The notes under the pieces: generated by a model
Seen by the model: the letters and a program-made list of their open reading frames with translations, nothing else
Told to the model about the DNA's origin: nothing
Database searches by the model: none
Shown: positions 24,574-36,024 of the stretch, in pieces
Layout: each line of letters begins with the position of its first letter
Numbering within the stretch: position 1 is the stretch's first letter
Program-made: the position numbers and the translations under genes
From: an uncultured bacterium
GTDB lineage: Bacteria; Acidobacteriota; Aminicenantia; Aminicenantales; Saccharicenantaceae
NCBI GenBank assembly: GCA_937920515.1
Contig: CALEUG010000020.1
Location: forward strand, 1-64,000
Direction: 5' to 3'
DNA length: 64,000 bases

Positions 24574-25698
24574 ATGAACGAACTTTTCGCTGCCCGCCTG
24601 AAAAAATTGCGTGAAGAGTCGGGCCTGACCCAGGAAGAGCTGGGCGAAGCCGTCGGCCTCTCTTCCGAATACATCTCGCTCCTTGAAGCCGGAAAACGCA
24701 CCCCCTCCATCATCGCCCTCAACCGTATTTCCAGGTATTTTCAGAAAAATGTCTCCTATTTCCTTGAAACTCGGGAAAACCCCTTTGCTGTCCTGCAGGC
24801 CGATGAACGCCTGAGTTCCACCACCAAGAAAATCCTGGCCAGATTCCAGAAAACCTGCGATGAATACCTGGAGCTGGAGCGCATCACCGGCCGCCATCTC
24901 CAGCTGGCCCCGCTCTATTCCGGAAGCCTTTCTCCCCAGAACATGGCCGAGGAAGAACGCCGCCGCCTGGGCCTCGGCAACGAACCCATCCGCGATATTT
25001 ATCGCTTAGGCGAGAGCAACGGCTGCCGCTACTTCCGGGTTAGCCTGCCCGAGGAAGCCCGCATTTCCGGGATTTTCATCTACCTTGAAGAAAAGGATGC
25101 GGCCTTTGCCCTGATCAACTCCAGCCTGTCTCCCGGAAAGCAGGTGGTGGCTGCCGCCCACCTTTATTGCCATTACCTCAGAGACCGCCTTGAGTCGCCC
25201 ATCATCGACAACCTCGACGTCATAGTGGATGAATACGTCACGCTCTATTCGCCCCGCGAGCAGTTCGCCCAGTCCTTTGCCTCGCGCTTCCTGATCCCGC
25301 CGTCAAAGGTGAGGGAGCTGGTGGAACGCGACGTCAGGGCCCGCCGCCTGAGCTATCCCGAGGTGATTTTCCTCAAGAGGTACTTCGGTGTCAGCACCCC
25401 GGCCATGCTCCGGACGCTGCGCCTGCTGAATTATCTCAGCCGCTCCCAGTTTGAGAATTATTTCAAGCTGGACCACGAGGCCGAGGAACGCGAGATTTTT
25501 GGCGACATTTCGGTTGAAGAAAGGGAAACCAGCGAGCCCGGTCCCGACCTGGTGCTTCCCGAGCGTTTCTATCTCCTGAAAAAGGAAGCCGAGCTGGCTG
25601 AAGCCGCAGAAGAAGAGGAGTCAAGAGAAAAAGGCAAAGCAACAGAAACCGCCGCCGGGGGCAGAGAAGAACCGGAGCGCGGAGATGAGGAAAGCTGA
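24574..25698 (+). CDS. XRE-family regulator with degenerate ImmA/IrrE-like domain
   Basis: The 374-residue protein begins with an XRE helix-turn-helix (residues 6-62, SGLTQEELGEAVGLSSEYIS). Residues 140-250 resemble an ImmA/IrrE peptidase: VVAAAHLYCHYL corresponds to the HExxH helix, and EQFAQSFASRFLIPP to the third-ligand helix. The catalytic glutamate is missing, however (HLYCH, His196 and His200 kept), so protease activity is doubtful. The last 45 residues are an acidic Glu-rich tail. GGGGAG precedes the ATG. It probably acts as a repressor whose sensor domain has lost catalysis; related stress and phage-type regulators use this layout. Confidence 0.82.
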   Translation: MNELFAARLKKLREESGLTQEELGEAVGLSSEYISLLEAGKRTPSIIALNRISRYFQKNVSYFLETRENPFAVLQADERLSSTTKKILARFQKTCDEYLELERITGRHLQLAPLYSGSLSPQNMAEEERRRLGLGNEPIRDIYRLGESNGCRYFRVSLPEEARISGIFIYLEEKDAAFALINSSLSPGKQVVAAAHLYCHYLRDRLESPIIDNLDVIVDEYVTLYSPREQFAQSFASRFLIPPSKVRELVERDVRARRLSYPEVIFLKRYFGVSTPAMLRTLRLLNYLSRSQFENYFKLDHEAEEREIFGDISVEERETSEPGPDLVLPERFYLLKKEAELAEAAEEEESREKGKATETAAGGREEPERGDEES

Positions 25699-25823
25699 AG
25701 CCAGATAGACCTGTCTTTCCTGCAGGCGCAGAATGTTCCAGATCAAGATTTATGGAGTTTTCAGACCTTCCCGGGCCTGACGGTTTAACGCTTTTAAGGG
25801 AATGCTTACTTTCAATCTTTAAG

Positions 25824-25860
25824 TTGAAATCACATGAGACTTGAAAATAATTTTAAGTCT
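25824..25860 (+). promoter_or_regulatory. Promoter with overlapping 24-bp palindrome
   Basis: TTGAAA (25824-25829) and AATAAT (25846-25851) are 16 bases apart and point at the membrane-protein gene. A 24-base palindrome at 25837-25860 (AGACTT arm, AT-rich centre, AAGTCT arm; 10 of 12 pairs match) covers the -10. It looks like an operator. It could also fold as a weak RNA hairpin behind the regulator gene, but it has no T-run. Confidence 0.45.
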
Positions 25861-25909
25861 TGCAGGAAAATACCCTGATAATCTTTCGCAGGCGAGGAGA
25901 AACAGCACC

Positions 25910-26422
25910 ATGAGCGACTCCCCGGTCATTTATGAAGAAAAGCAGACACTGAACCTGGGCCTGCTCTGGCTGCCTGTCCTGACTTCGATGCTGATGATAT
26001 GGTATGGCTTTTATCACCAGATTATCAAGGGAAAACCGGTGGGCACGCGGCCGGCCCCCGATGCCATGCTTGTTGTCCTTTTCATCATCTTCGGGTTGCT
26101 CTTTCCTTACCTGATACTCAAGACCGCCCTGATCCTTCAGGTAAGGCCGGACGGTTTTTATTTCCGTTATTATCCTTTCCACCTCCGCTATCACAAGATT
26201 TCCTGGCTGGAAATAAAGGAAGTGGAACTCATCAATTTTTCCCCGGTCAGGGACTTTGGCGGTTACGGGATAAAATATGCCAGGGGCGCTAAGGTCTATG
26301 TGGCCAGAGGGAACAAGGGGCTTAAGATAACGCTCGCAACCGACAGGAAGCTTATCTTCAGCAGTAACCATCCGGAAATTCTTCTTAACTACATGAGCGG
26401 CCACTATCACCGCCAGGTCTGA
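25910..26422 (+). CDS. Membrane protein with PH-like domain, unknown function
   Basis: The 170-residue protein has two transmembrane segments (LGLLWLPVLTSMLMIWYGFY and MLVVLFIIFGLLFPYLI) followed by a strand-rich domain. That domain (LQVRPDGFYFRYYPF, ISWLEIKEVEL, GLKITLATDRKLIF) looks like a bacterial PH domain. The ATG at 25910 is chosen over an upstream in-frame one because GAGGAGA lies nine bases before it. It follows the XRE regulator and has its own promoter with a palindrome, so it may be a regulated target. No specific function can be given. Confidence 0.72.
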   Translation: MSDSPVIYEEKQTLNLGLLWLPVLTSMLMIWYGFYHQIIKGKPVGTRPAPDAMLVVLFIIFGLLFPYLILKTALILQVRPDGFYFRYYPFHLRYHKISWLEIKEVELINFSPVRDFGGYGIKYARGAKVYVARGNKGLKITLATDRKLIFSSNHPEILLNYMSGHYHRQV

Positions 26423-26446
26423 TAGCTGTCTTTTCAGCGGCCTCTT

Positions 26447-26466
26447 TCACAGCCCGCTGTGATTTT
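26447..26466 (+). terminator. Candidate terminator hairpin
   Basis: TCACAG-CCCG-CTGTGA (26447-26462) forms a six-pair stem with a four-base loop, followed by TTTT. It lies 25 bases after the membrane-protein stop. Confidence 0.4.
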
Positions 26467-26857
26467 CCAGATAAAGGTTCTGGCCTGATAAATACAAATA
26501 ACCAGAAAATAAATAAAAATCCGGTAGATTTCTTGAGGACAGCGGACTTTTCCAGATTCACCCCCTTTTTTTAACCCGTCCGGGGTATAATGCGATCTGT
26601 CCGGTGGAGCTGCTAATTATCTGTTTATACCTGCCTTATCCTGAAAATGAGAAGTAATTTGAGGTCTGATTGCCCTTTCCTGCGGCCTGGCTTCAAGAGC
26701 AAATATGATACAGGACTGATAACACGCCCTTGAACATAAGCTAAAATTCACCAGGGCAAAATTTTGGGGTTTCGGAGGCAAAAGAATTTTAAGTTTTCTG
26801 GTAGAAATGATAAATTTTCAGACATTAACAGGTTTGGTCAGATATATATTTTTATCT
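26467..26857. other. Intergenic region
   Basis: No gene is recognised. A TATAAT stands at 26586-26591 without a matching -35. The rest is AT-rich sequence leading to the insertion-sequence relic. Confidence 0.3.
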
Positions 26858-27050
26858 GGCTCTTCAGATTAATGGGCAACTGGGTGAGATAAAAAATTAC
26901 TGCGAAACGATCGGAGTCATGGAAGCCAAAGAACTTTACCGTCATGTTTTGGGACTGGAGAAACCGTGGCAGGTGGACAGGGTCCAGCTGGGCATCTGTC
27001 AGGAATGGGTGGGCGCCTGGAATCTGAGCGCGCTGTTCATTCCGGTGTGA
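26858..27050 (+). mobile_element. Left-end remnant of an ISL3-family insertion sequence
   Basis: GGCTCTTC at 26858-26865 is the usual outer end of ISL3-family terminal repeats. Sixty bases later an ATG (26919) opens MEAKELYRHVLGLEKPWQVD, which matches the N-terminus of ISL3-type transposases (xELYxHLLGIExPWxV). The frame ends after 43 residues at 27048-27050. The DDE catalytic part and the right end are absent, so the element is dead. Confidence 0.6.
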
Positions 27051-27059
27051 AGAATTTGA

Positions 27060-27088
27060 TTGTTGCCCGGGGGTCCATTTGTTAGAAT
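27060..27088 (+). promoter_or_regulatory. Promoter of the S9 peptidase gene
   Basis: TTGTTG (27060-27065) and TAGAAT (27083-27088) are exactly 17 bases apart, about 45 bases before the chosen start codon. Confidence 0.5.
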
Positions 27089-27140
27089 GGAACCCCGGAA
27101 TTTTTAATTGAATGAAAGAACCAAATCAAGGGAGTTAATT

Positions 27141-30242
<3,102 letters not shown>

Positions 30243-30299
30243 CAATAATATTAATTGAAAATACTTTTATGAAAATTTAATGAAAAGGGGGAACGAAAG

Positions 30300-31508
30300 A
30301 TGAGGGACATAAAAGATATGAAATATTCTAACTCCAAGCTGAACTATTATGAAACCTGTCCCCTGAAATTCAAGCTGGCCTATCTTGACGGGATCAAAGT
30401 TGAGGAAGAAGGCATTGAAGCTTTCCTGGGAACCAGGTTCCATGAAGCCATGGAAAAGCTCTACAAAGAAGTGGCCTACCGGACGATGACCCTGGACGAG
30501 GTCAAGGCTTATTACCAGGAACAATGGAAAAAGAATTTTCACGAGAAAGTGGTTATCGTGGAGGAGGGAAGAACAGCCGACGATTATTTCCGGCGGGGGC
30601 TGAAATTCATAGAAGATTATTACCGCCACTACTATCCCTTCAACCAGAACCGGGTGCTGGGCCTGGAGCAATACATCGAGATAGAACTGGAAGGGAAGCG
30701 CCGGTATGTGTTGCAGGGTTACGTGGATAGAATTGACCTGACGCCAGAGGGAGTAATTGAAATCCATGATTACAAGACAAGCTCTTCGCTGCCGGAACAG
30801 GCCCAGGCTGATGCCGACCGGCAGCTGGCCCTCTACCAGTTGGGTGTCAAGAAAAAATGGCCCTGGGCTGAAAAATTCCGGCTGGTCTGGCATTACGTGG
30901 CCTTTGACCTGGAAATTTCATCCGCCCGGACGCCGGAGAAGCAGGAAGAGCTGAAACAACAAATCGTGGAACTGATTGAAAGGATAGAAGCGGACCGGGA
31001 ATTTCCACCGCGGGAAAGTCATCTCTGCAACTGGTGCTCTTTCTGGAATTATTGTCCGTTGAAAAAACATGAAGCTGAGCTGGAAGAATTGCCGGCCAAT
31101 GAATACCTCAACGAAGAAGGTGTTGTCCTTGTCAATAAGTATATTGAGTACTCTGAACAGAAAAAGAAAGCCGAGGCCGAACTGGAAAAGCTAAAAGAGG
31201 CCATAATCAAGTACGCTGAGAGAAACAACCTTTCCAGGGTCATGGGCAGCGAATTCCACCTGACCCTGAGCCGGCAGGAAAAGATCAGGATTCCCGGCGC
31301 GGGTGAAGAGAAGCGGGTCTTGCTGGAAAACCTGATAAAGCAGGCCGGGCTGTGGGACAGGTTGTCGGCCCTGGACCGCTTCGCCCTGGAAAAGGCCATC
31401 AAGTCCGGGCAGCTTGACGAGCGGTTGCTGGAAAAAATAAAAGAACTGGTGACGAAGGAAATCCAGGTTACGCTTTTTTCGGGCCGGAACAGGGGCTCTT
31501 CGGATTAG
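30300..31508 (+). CDS. RecB-like PD-(D/E)XK nuclease with Fe-S cysteines
   Basis: The 402-residue protein has the AddB/Cas4 nuclease layout. Cys20 in YYETCPLKFKLAYL and three cysteines in HLCNWCSFWNYC together would bind a 4Fe-4S cluster. The active site reads GYVDRID and IHDYKTS (Asp, then DxK), followed by the QLALYQLG motif. The C-terminal 130 residues are a coiled coil plus an unknown domain. No cas genes are nearby, so a Cas4 role is not supported; repair or end processing is more likely. AAAGGGGG precedes the ATG. Confidence 0.85.
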   Translation: MRDIKDMKYSNSKLNYYETCPLKFKLAYLDGIKVEEEGIEAFLGTRFHEAMEKLYKEVAYRTMTLDEVKAYYQEQWKKNFHEKVVIVEEGRTADDYFRRGLKFIEDYYRHYYPFNQNRVLGLEQYIEIELEGKRRYVLQGYVDRIDLTPEGVIEIHDYKTSSSLPEQAQADADRQLALYQLGVKKKWPWAEKFRLVWHYVAFDLEISSARTPEKQEELKQQIVELIERIEADREFPPRESHLCNWCSFWNYCPLKKHEAELEELPANEYLNEEGVVLVNKYIEYSEQKKKAEAELEKLKEAIIKYAERNNLSRVMGSEFHLTLSRQEKIRIPGAGEEKRVLLENLIKQAGLWDRLSALDRFALEKAIKSGQLDERLLEKIKELVTKEIQVTLFSGRNRGSSD

Positions 31509-32218
31509 CCCTGTCGCACCTGTTAAAACTGAACACCAATAGATGCGGGATTAACAAAAAAAACAGAACAGGAATATCTGAGCTGCTTTTCTAATATTTA
31601 ACCCTGAAATATATCCATTTCTTATTTTAGAGCATAGCTCGTTTTGCTTTTTCGACTTTATTAAATCTGTTTAGAAAATAAATGCCAGGGATAGAGGGGG
31701 TGATTTGTGATGACCGCAAAGAAAATAATTGTGGCTCAACCGGCATTATTGCGGCAAAAAAAGGATTTCTTAAGGCGCCGGGTCAGGTCTTAACCTGGAA
31801 TAGCACAGCAACTTACTTACCTATTGTACGATTAAAAACAGGACCCATAAGTTACCGCTTAATCTACCGGCCAGATGGGCTGAGCCCTGGCAGCTTTGCC
31901 CGGCATATGACAATAATAAATATCCGGCTATACACATAAAAACACGAAATAAACATAATTGTGAACAAAAGAACAAACCGGATAAAAATTAGAATTATTA
32001 TTATTTTCGCAAAAGGAGACCCTGAGTTTATTGCAGTTTGAGAAACACTGCTGTGAATTTATAAAGGTACCTGATGGCATTCGAAGAATTGCATGAATAA
32101 GTTATTAACCGAAATGGGAAAAATAGTTAAAAGAACAATTTTCTGACCTGGCTCTTTAATACCTGACAGCAGGTTTTACAGATGGTCGAGGAGCGGGGTA
32201 AAAATCAAGCGGAAATTC
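31509..32218. other. 710-base region without a convincing gene
   Basis: The stretch is AT-rich. A 27-codon plus-strand frame starts at 31709 (MTAKKIIVAQPALLRQ) behind a GGGGGTGA ribosome-like site, but it stops early and overlaps a different 85-codon frame without family resemblance. AAAAGGAGA at about 32012 has only a 21-codon frame after it. These look like relics. No RNA gene was seen. Confidence 0.3.
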
Positions 32219-32875
32219 TTATTGCCCAAATATCAAGGGAAGAAGGTCATAGGGGGTTTTAAGCAGCACCCGGGCGCCGCTCCGGAGAAGCTCCTCCGCC
32301 TCTCTAAAACCCCACAGGGCTCCGGCCGCCAGCAGGCCACCGGCCGTGGCGGTTTCCATGTCCACGGAAGTATCGCCGACGTAGACCACTTCTGAAGGCT
32401 GGAGCCTGAGCTCCTGCAACACCTGGTGGAGGGGAGCCGGGTCGGGCTTGACCGGGGTCCCGGGTTTGGCCCCCAGGATGACGTCGAATTCAAAAGGCAG
32501 CAGTTCCTTGGTCATCCGGACGGTAAACTCGTGAGATTTATTTGACAGAACCGCTAACTTCAGGCCAGCTTCCTTCAGCCTGGCCAGGACTTCCAGGATG
32601 CCGTCGTAGGGCCGAGAGTGCTGCTTGTAGGTGGAGAGGTATTCCCGCCGGTATTCCTGGACCAGGTCGCTCACGGCCCGGTCGTCGTCAGCGATTTCCG
32701 GCACGGCCCGCTTGACCAGGACTTCCATCCCGTCTCCGACCATCATCTTGCATTCTTCTTCTGAAAACTGCCGGTAGCCATGGCGGCCCAGCACCAGGTT
32801 CAGAGTGTAGGTGATGTCCTTGATGGTATCGAGCAGGGTCCCGTCGAGGTCGAAGATAACGCCCTTGAATTTCAT
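32219..32875 (-). CDS. gph: HAD-family phosphatase, phosphoglycolate phosphatase-like
   Basis: The 218-residue HAD subfamily IA enzyme has motif I FDLDGTLLDT (nucleophile and general acid), motif II LAVLSNKS, motif III lysine in GTPVKPDP, and motif IV YVGDTSVDMETA. The cap domain between I and II has the phosphoglycolate phosphatase pattern (VGDGMEVLV). It probably clears 2-phosphoglycolate made during DNA repair or side reactions; a related phosphatase role cannot be ruled out. It is transcribed alone. Confidence 0.87.
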   Translation of the reverse strand: MKFKGVIFDLDGTLLDTIKDITYTLNLVLGRHGYRQFSEEECKMMVGDGMEVLVKRAVPEIADDDRAVSDLVQEYRREYLSTYKQHSRPYDGILEVLARLKEAGLKLAVLSNKSHEFTVRMTKELLPFEFDVILGAKPGTPVKPDPAPLHQVLQELRLQPSEVVYVGDTSVDMETATAGGLLAAGALWGFREAEELLRSGARVLLKTPYDLLPLIFGQ

Positions 32876-32982
32876 GAGCAGTAATTTTACAGGCAGTGAG
32901 GGGTGGCGTCAACGCCCCGGACCTGTTGGGGTTGATGGCTTAATTGAAATAAACAGGTTAGAGCAAAGGAGGTGAGGCAAAA

Positions 32983-33213
32983 ATGCCAGAGAAACAAGCC
33001 GAGTTGAGTACCACACCTTTTCCGGGCTGGCTTCTCAATAATAACGATGATAGAACTCAGGGTTCCATTTTTAATGAAAAATCGGTTTCAAATGGTATCC
33101 GGCAAAATAATAAAAATTGGGTTTGTTCTGGGTTAGCAAGAAATATCGATTTCAACTTGCCTGTCCTTTTGGGAGTATTTGTGCCCCAAACAGGAATAGA
33201 CTTGTGGTCATAG
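32983..33213 (+). CDS. Small ORF with a perfect ribosome site, unknown function
   Basis: This 76-residue frame begins MPEKQAELSTTPFPGW. AAAGGAGGTGA, a full match to the 16S 3' end, stands seven bases before its ATG, one of the strongest sites in the window. The protein is polar at the front (NNNDDRTQG) and more hydrophobic near the end (FNLPVLLGVF). I recognise no family. It is either a real small protein or the surviving front of a lost gene. Confidence 0.4.
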   Translation: MPEKQAELSTTPFPGWLLNNNDDRTQGSIFNEKSVSNGIRQNNKNWVCSGLARNIDFNLPVLLGVFVPQTGIDLWS

Positions 33214-33346
33214 ATCTGAAACAGCAAGATTAATGGCTTGAAAAAAATAAAGAAGACCAAATTAATTTTTGATTTGATTATCTTATCAATCGACTCCGGG
33301 CGGTGTGGTCGTTTTCAAACTTATCAGGCAGGATCTTTTTGTTTTT

Positions 33347-34939
33347 CTATCCGCTGCTTTCGATAATCTTTAAGTCCAGGATGCGGTCGAGGCGGAAATG
33401 GCGCTCCTCTTCCCGCAGGTAGCAGTAGGCTACCAGGGCTTCGAAAGTGCGGCCGCAGTATTCCATCATCCCCAGCGAAACCGGCCTCACCCGGCGCCGG
33501 CTCTTGGTGTCGTCGGGCTTGAGGTAGGTGATTTCCAGAAGCTTTTTCTTCTTGATGGCCTCCTTGATTTTCTGTCTCTTCAATTCGACCGGGGCGTGCT
33601 CCTCGGCCTTTCTGTACTGGAACTGTGTCAGGAAGCGAACCACCCGGTAATCCATCATGATGTGACCCTTCTTGATTGGCTTTTTGAGCACCAGCCCCTC
33701 GAAGCTGGTGCAGCGGCTGAGGGCCACGTAGACCTGGCCCGGGGCGAATGTCCCGCGCCCGACGTCCACCACCACCCGGTCAAAGGTCTTGCCCTGGCTC
33801 TTGTGAATGGTAACGGCCCAGGCCAGGCGCAGGGGATACTGGGTGAAGGTTCCGGTGACGCGGCTTATGATCTTGTTTTTCTTCCGGTCGTACTCGTATT
33901 CAAATATTTCCCACTCGTGGGGGAGAACGTCCACCAGCGAGCCGTTAAGCAGCCTGACCATTATCACATCCGGCTTATCTTCGGCTTCGATTATTTCTTC
34001 CACCCGGCCGATGCTGCCGTTAACCCAGCGGTCGTAAGCATCGTTGTTTAAGAGCATGACCTGGGCCCCTTCCTTGAGGGCCAGGGTCCTGGCCGCCGGC
34101 AGGCTTTCGGGGTCAAAGTCGCCGGCCAGTACGCCCATGTAGCGGCGTCCGGCCCCGGGCAGCTTCTCCAGCTTTTCTTCGTTTATCCGGTCGGCAGCTT
34201 CGTTGGTGCTGGTGAGCGTGATGTAAAACCGGTCTTCCGGCGGGACAAAATCGGGCAGGCAGCGGGCGTTCAGCCTGGCCAGTTGCTCTTCGGTGATGGA
34301 ACGGTTGCGGATGGCGTTCAGGAGTTCCAGGAAAGCCGCCTCTTTCTGCCTGAAAACTTTTTCCAGCTCCACGAACTCCAGCTCAAAATTCGGGTCGTTA
34401 AAAGCCCGGGCCGAGAAAAAATAGGGCGAGTCGTAGTGAAGGCTGAAGGCCGGTTTTTCGCTGCTGGTAACCACCGGGGGCAGCTGGTAGAGGTCGCCTA
34501 TCAAGATCATCTGCAGGCCGCCGAAAGGCAGGTCGGGAAAATCGCGGTTTATCCGCAGGGCTTTATCCACGCAGTCGAGCAGGTCGGCCCGGACCATTGA
34601 GATTTCGTCAATGATCATGGCGTCTAAGTTCTTGATGAGGGCCCGCTTCATGGCCGAAAGCTTCCTGACCCGGTCCAGGGTGATATCAGGCCGGAAGGCG
34701 AAGAAAGAATGTATGGTCTGGCCGCTGACGTTGAGGGCGGCCACCCCGGTGGGAGCCAGGACGACGACCTTCTTCCTGGTGTTGTTCCGGAAATAGTCCA
34801 GCAGGGTTGATTTGCCGGTGCCGGCCCGGCCGGTGATGAAAACCGACTTGTTGGTGTTTTCCAGCAGGTCAAGGGTTCGCTGAAATTCCGGGGTGAATTC
34901 CAGGGCGGGTTTCTCCGGGACTTTCTGTCGGCGGCTCAT
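33347..34939 (-). CDS. Pif1/RecD-like helicase with C-terminal WYL domain
   Basis: This is a superfamily 1B 5'-3' DNA helicase. Walker A is FITGRAGTGKSTLL, motif II IIDEISMV, motif III LIGDLYQLPPV, and motifs V-VI run from WAVTIHKSQGKTFDRVVVD to YVALSRCTSFEGL. From about residue 450 (IKEAIKKKKLLEITYLK to RRRVRPVSLG) the protein is a WYL domain, a ligand- or nucleic-acid-sensing fold. The chosen ATG at 34939 (MSRRQKVPE) gives 530 residues. An in-frame ATG at 35041 would add 34 residues of unlikely sequence, with AGGAG only two bases before it. Confidence 0.85.
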   Translation of the reverse strand: MSRRQKVPEKPALEFTPEFQRTLDLLENTNKSVFITGRAGTGKSTLLDYFRNNTRKKVVVLAPTGVAALNVSGQTIHSFFAFRPDITLDRVRKLSAMKRALIKNLDAMIIDEISMVRADLLDCVDKALRINRDFPDLPFGGLQMILIGDLYQLPPVVTSSEKPAFSLHYDSPYFFSARAFNDPNFELEFVELEKVFRQKEAAFLELLNAIRNRSITEEQLARLNARCLPDFVPPEDRFYITLTSTNEAADRINEEKLEKLPGAGRRYMGVLAGDFDPESLPAARTLALKEGAQVMLLNNDAYDRWVNGSIGRVEEIIEAEDKPDVIMVRLLNGSLVDVLPHEWEIFEYEYDRKKNKIISRVTGTFTQYPLRLAWAVTIHKSQGKTFDRVVVDVGRGTFAPGQVYVALSRCTSFEGLVLKKPIKKGHIMMDYRVVRFLTQFQYRKAEEHAPVELKRQKIKEAIKKKKLLEITYLKPDDTKSRRRVRPVSLGMMEYCGRTFEALVAYCYLREEERHFRLDRILDLKIIESSG

Positions 34940-35195
34940 CTCATATATTTTTTTACCACAAAAATTGACCGGGCTGTATCTCTGAATCAAATCAGCCTTA
35001 ATTTTTATTAAAAGACAAAATTCAACCCCGGCCTTTCTCATGACTCCTGGGGTAATTTATAAGGTTAAGGTCGATAAAAATTCAATGGCCCTGGTTTTGA
35101 TGTCTACAGTTCCTGGTTTTGCATTCATTGTTGCCAAAATTTATCTTCATTCGGCTCTGGTTTAATTTATCAACCTTGATGGAAGCAGCAGGCGT

Positions 35196-35224
35196 TTGTT
35201 TTTGCCCGGATTTTCCACTATACT
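35196..35224 (+). promoter_or_regulatory. Promoter of the 146-residue hypothetical gene
   Basis: TTGTTT (35196-35201) and TATACT (35219-35224) are 17 bases apart. The start codon at 35260 follows after an AAGGAGA ribosome site. The remainder of the 34940-35259 gap shows no gene. Confidence 0.55.
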
Positions 35225-35259
35225 GAAAATACAGATTCGCATTTTTTAAGGAGAAATCC

Positions 35260-35700
35260 ATGGAACTCAAGCTAAACAAGGAGCAGTACGAGAAGCTGCT
35301 GGAGCTGGTCTACCTGGGAAACTGGATGGTCAATGCCTATCGCACCGACGACTACCTGGAAGAATATTCCGACGTGGTTTCGCATATATTCTCCCAGGCA
35401 GAAGCTGCCGGCCTGGAGGGCAAAGCGGTCAGGGATGAAACCGAGGGCAAGTACCTGCCGTCTTACGATTTTGAGGAGAGCATGCAGGATTTTATCAGCG
35501 ATTACGACGGCTTCTGCTTCTGGGAGGAGCTGATCAACCGCCTGGCCGAGCGCGATGCCCTGAAGGAGTACGGCAACACCCCGCTGGACAAGATTGACCT
35601 GGAAGAGTTCTTGAACAAGAAGTCGGTCTACCTGCGCCGGTACGAGAGGGAAGTGGAGGAGAACGGCATCCTGAATTTTGAATTCATCAGGAATTCCTGA
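35260..35700 (+). CDS. Conserved-looking hypothetical protein, acidic
   Basis: The 146-residue soluble protein is rich in Glu, Asp and aromatic residues. Notable segments are LLELVYLGNWMVNAYRTDD near the start, FCFWEELINRLAERD in the second half and YEREVEENGILNFEF at the end. From memory, proteins with 'GNWMxNAxR' and 'FWEELxxRLAxRD' are widespread uncharacterised proteins. No catalytic motif is evident. AAGGAGA lies seven bases before the ATG, and a good promoter precedes it, so it is certainly expressed. Confidence 0.75.
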   Translation: MELKLNKEQYEKLLELVYLGNWMVNAYRTDDYLEEYSDVVSHIFSQAEAAGLEGKAVRDETEGKYLPSYDFEESMQDFISDYDGFCFWEELINRLAERDALKEYGNTPLDKIDLEEFLNKKSVYLRRYEREVEENGILNFEFIRNS

Positions 35701-36024
35701 GCCGGCGCAAGATCTCAATAATTGATTGATTTTCGTTTCCTGCGGCCAGTCGATTTTTCTGATTATTCTTTAATTTATCTTTCCTGAACAAGAGGGCCCG
35801 TTTTCTTATCTACCGGCTCGATTCTCGCCGGCGACCGCTGAATCCAGGATAAATAGCCCCGGACATAATACAATTGGTCTGAGTAATGAGTTCAAGGGTG
35901 ATAAATTGCGTGTAATCGGGGATGGGTCTTATCTCCGCACTCCATTATGTTATGGCAGTAGCCAGTCCGGAAATAATTAACAGCCGGACGGCGTATTCAT
36001 AACCGGGCCAGAGCCACCTGGACC
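35701..36024. other. Intergenic region between convergent genes
   Basis: These 324 bases are shared by two converging genes. I see no gene, tRNA or strong terminator. Confidence 0.35.

Noticed and set aside
31682-31939. 85-codon ORF in a long spacer
   Set aside because: No ribosome site, no family resemblance and mixed composition; probably a chance frame.
32150-32157. GGCTCTTT as a second ISL3 end
   Set aside because: No transposase-like frame follows, and the inner bases do not resemble the end at 26858.
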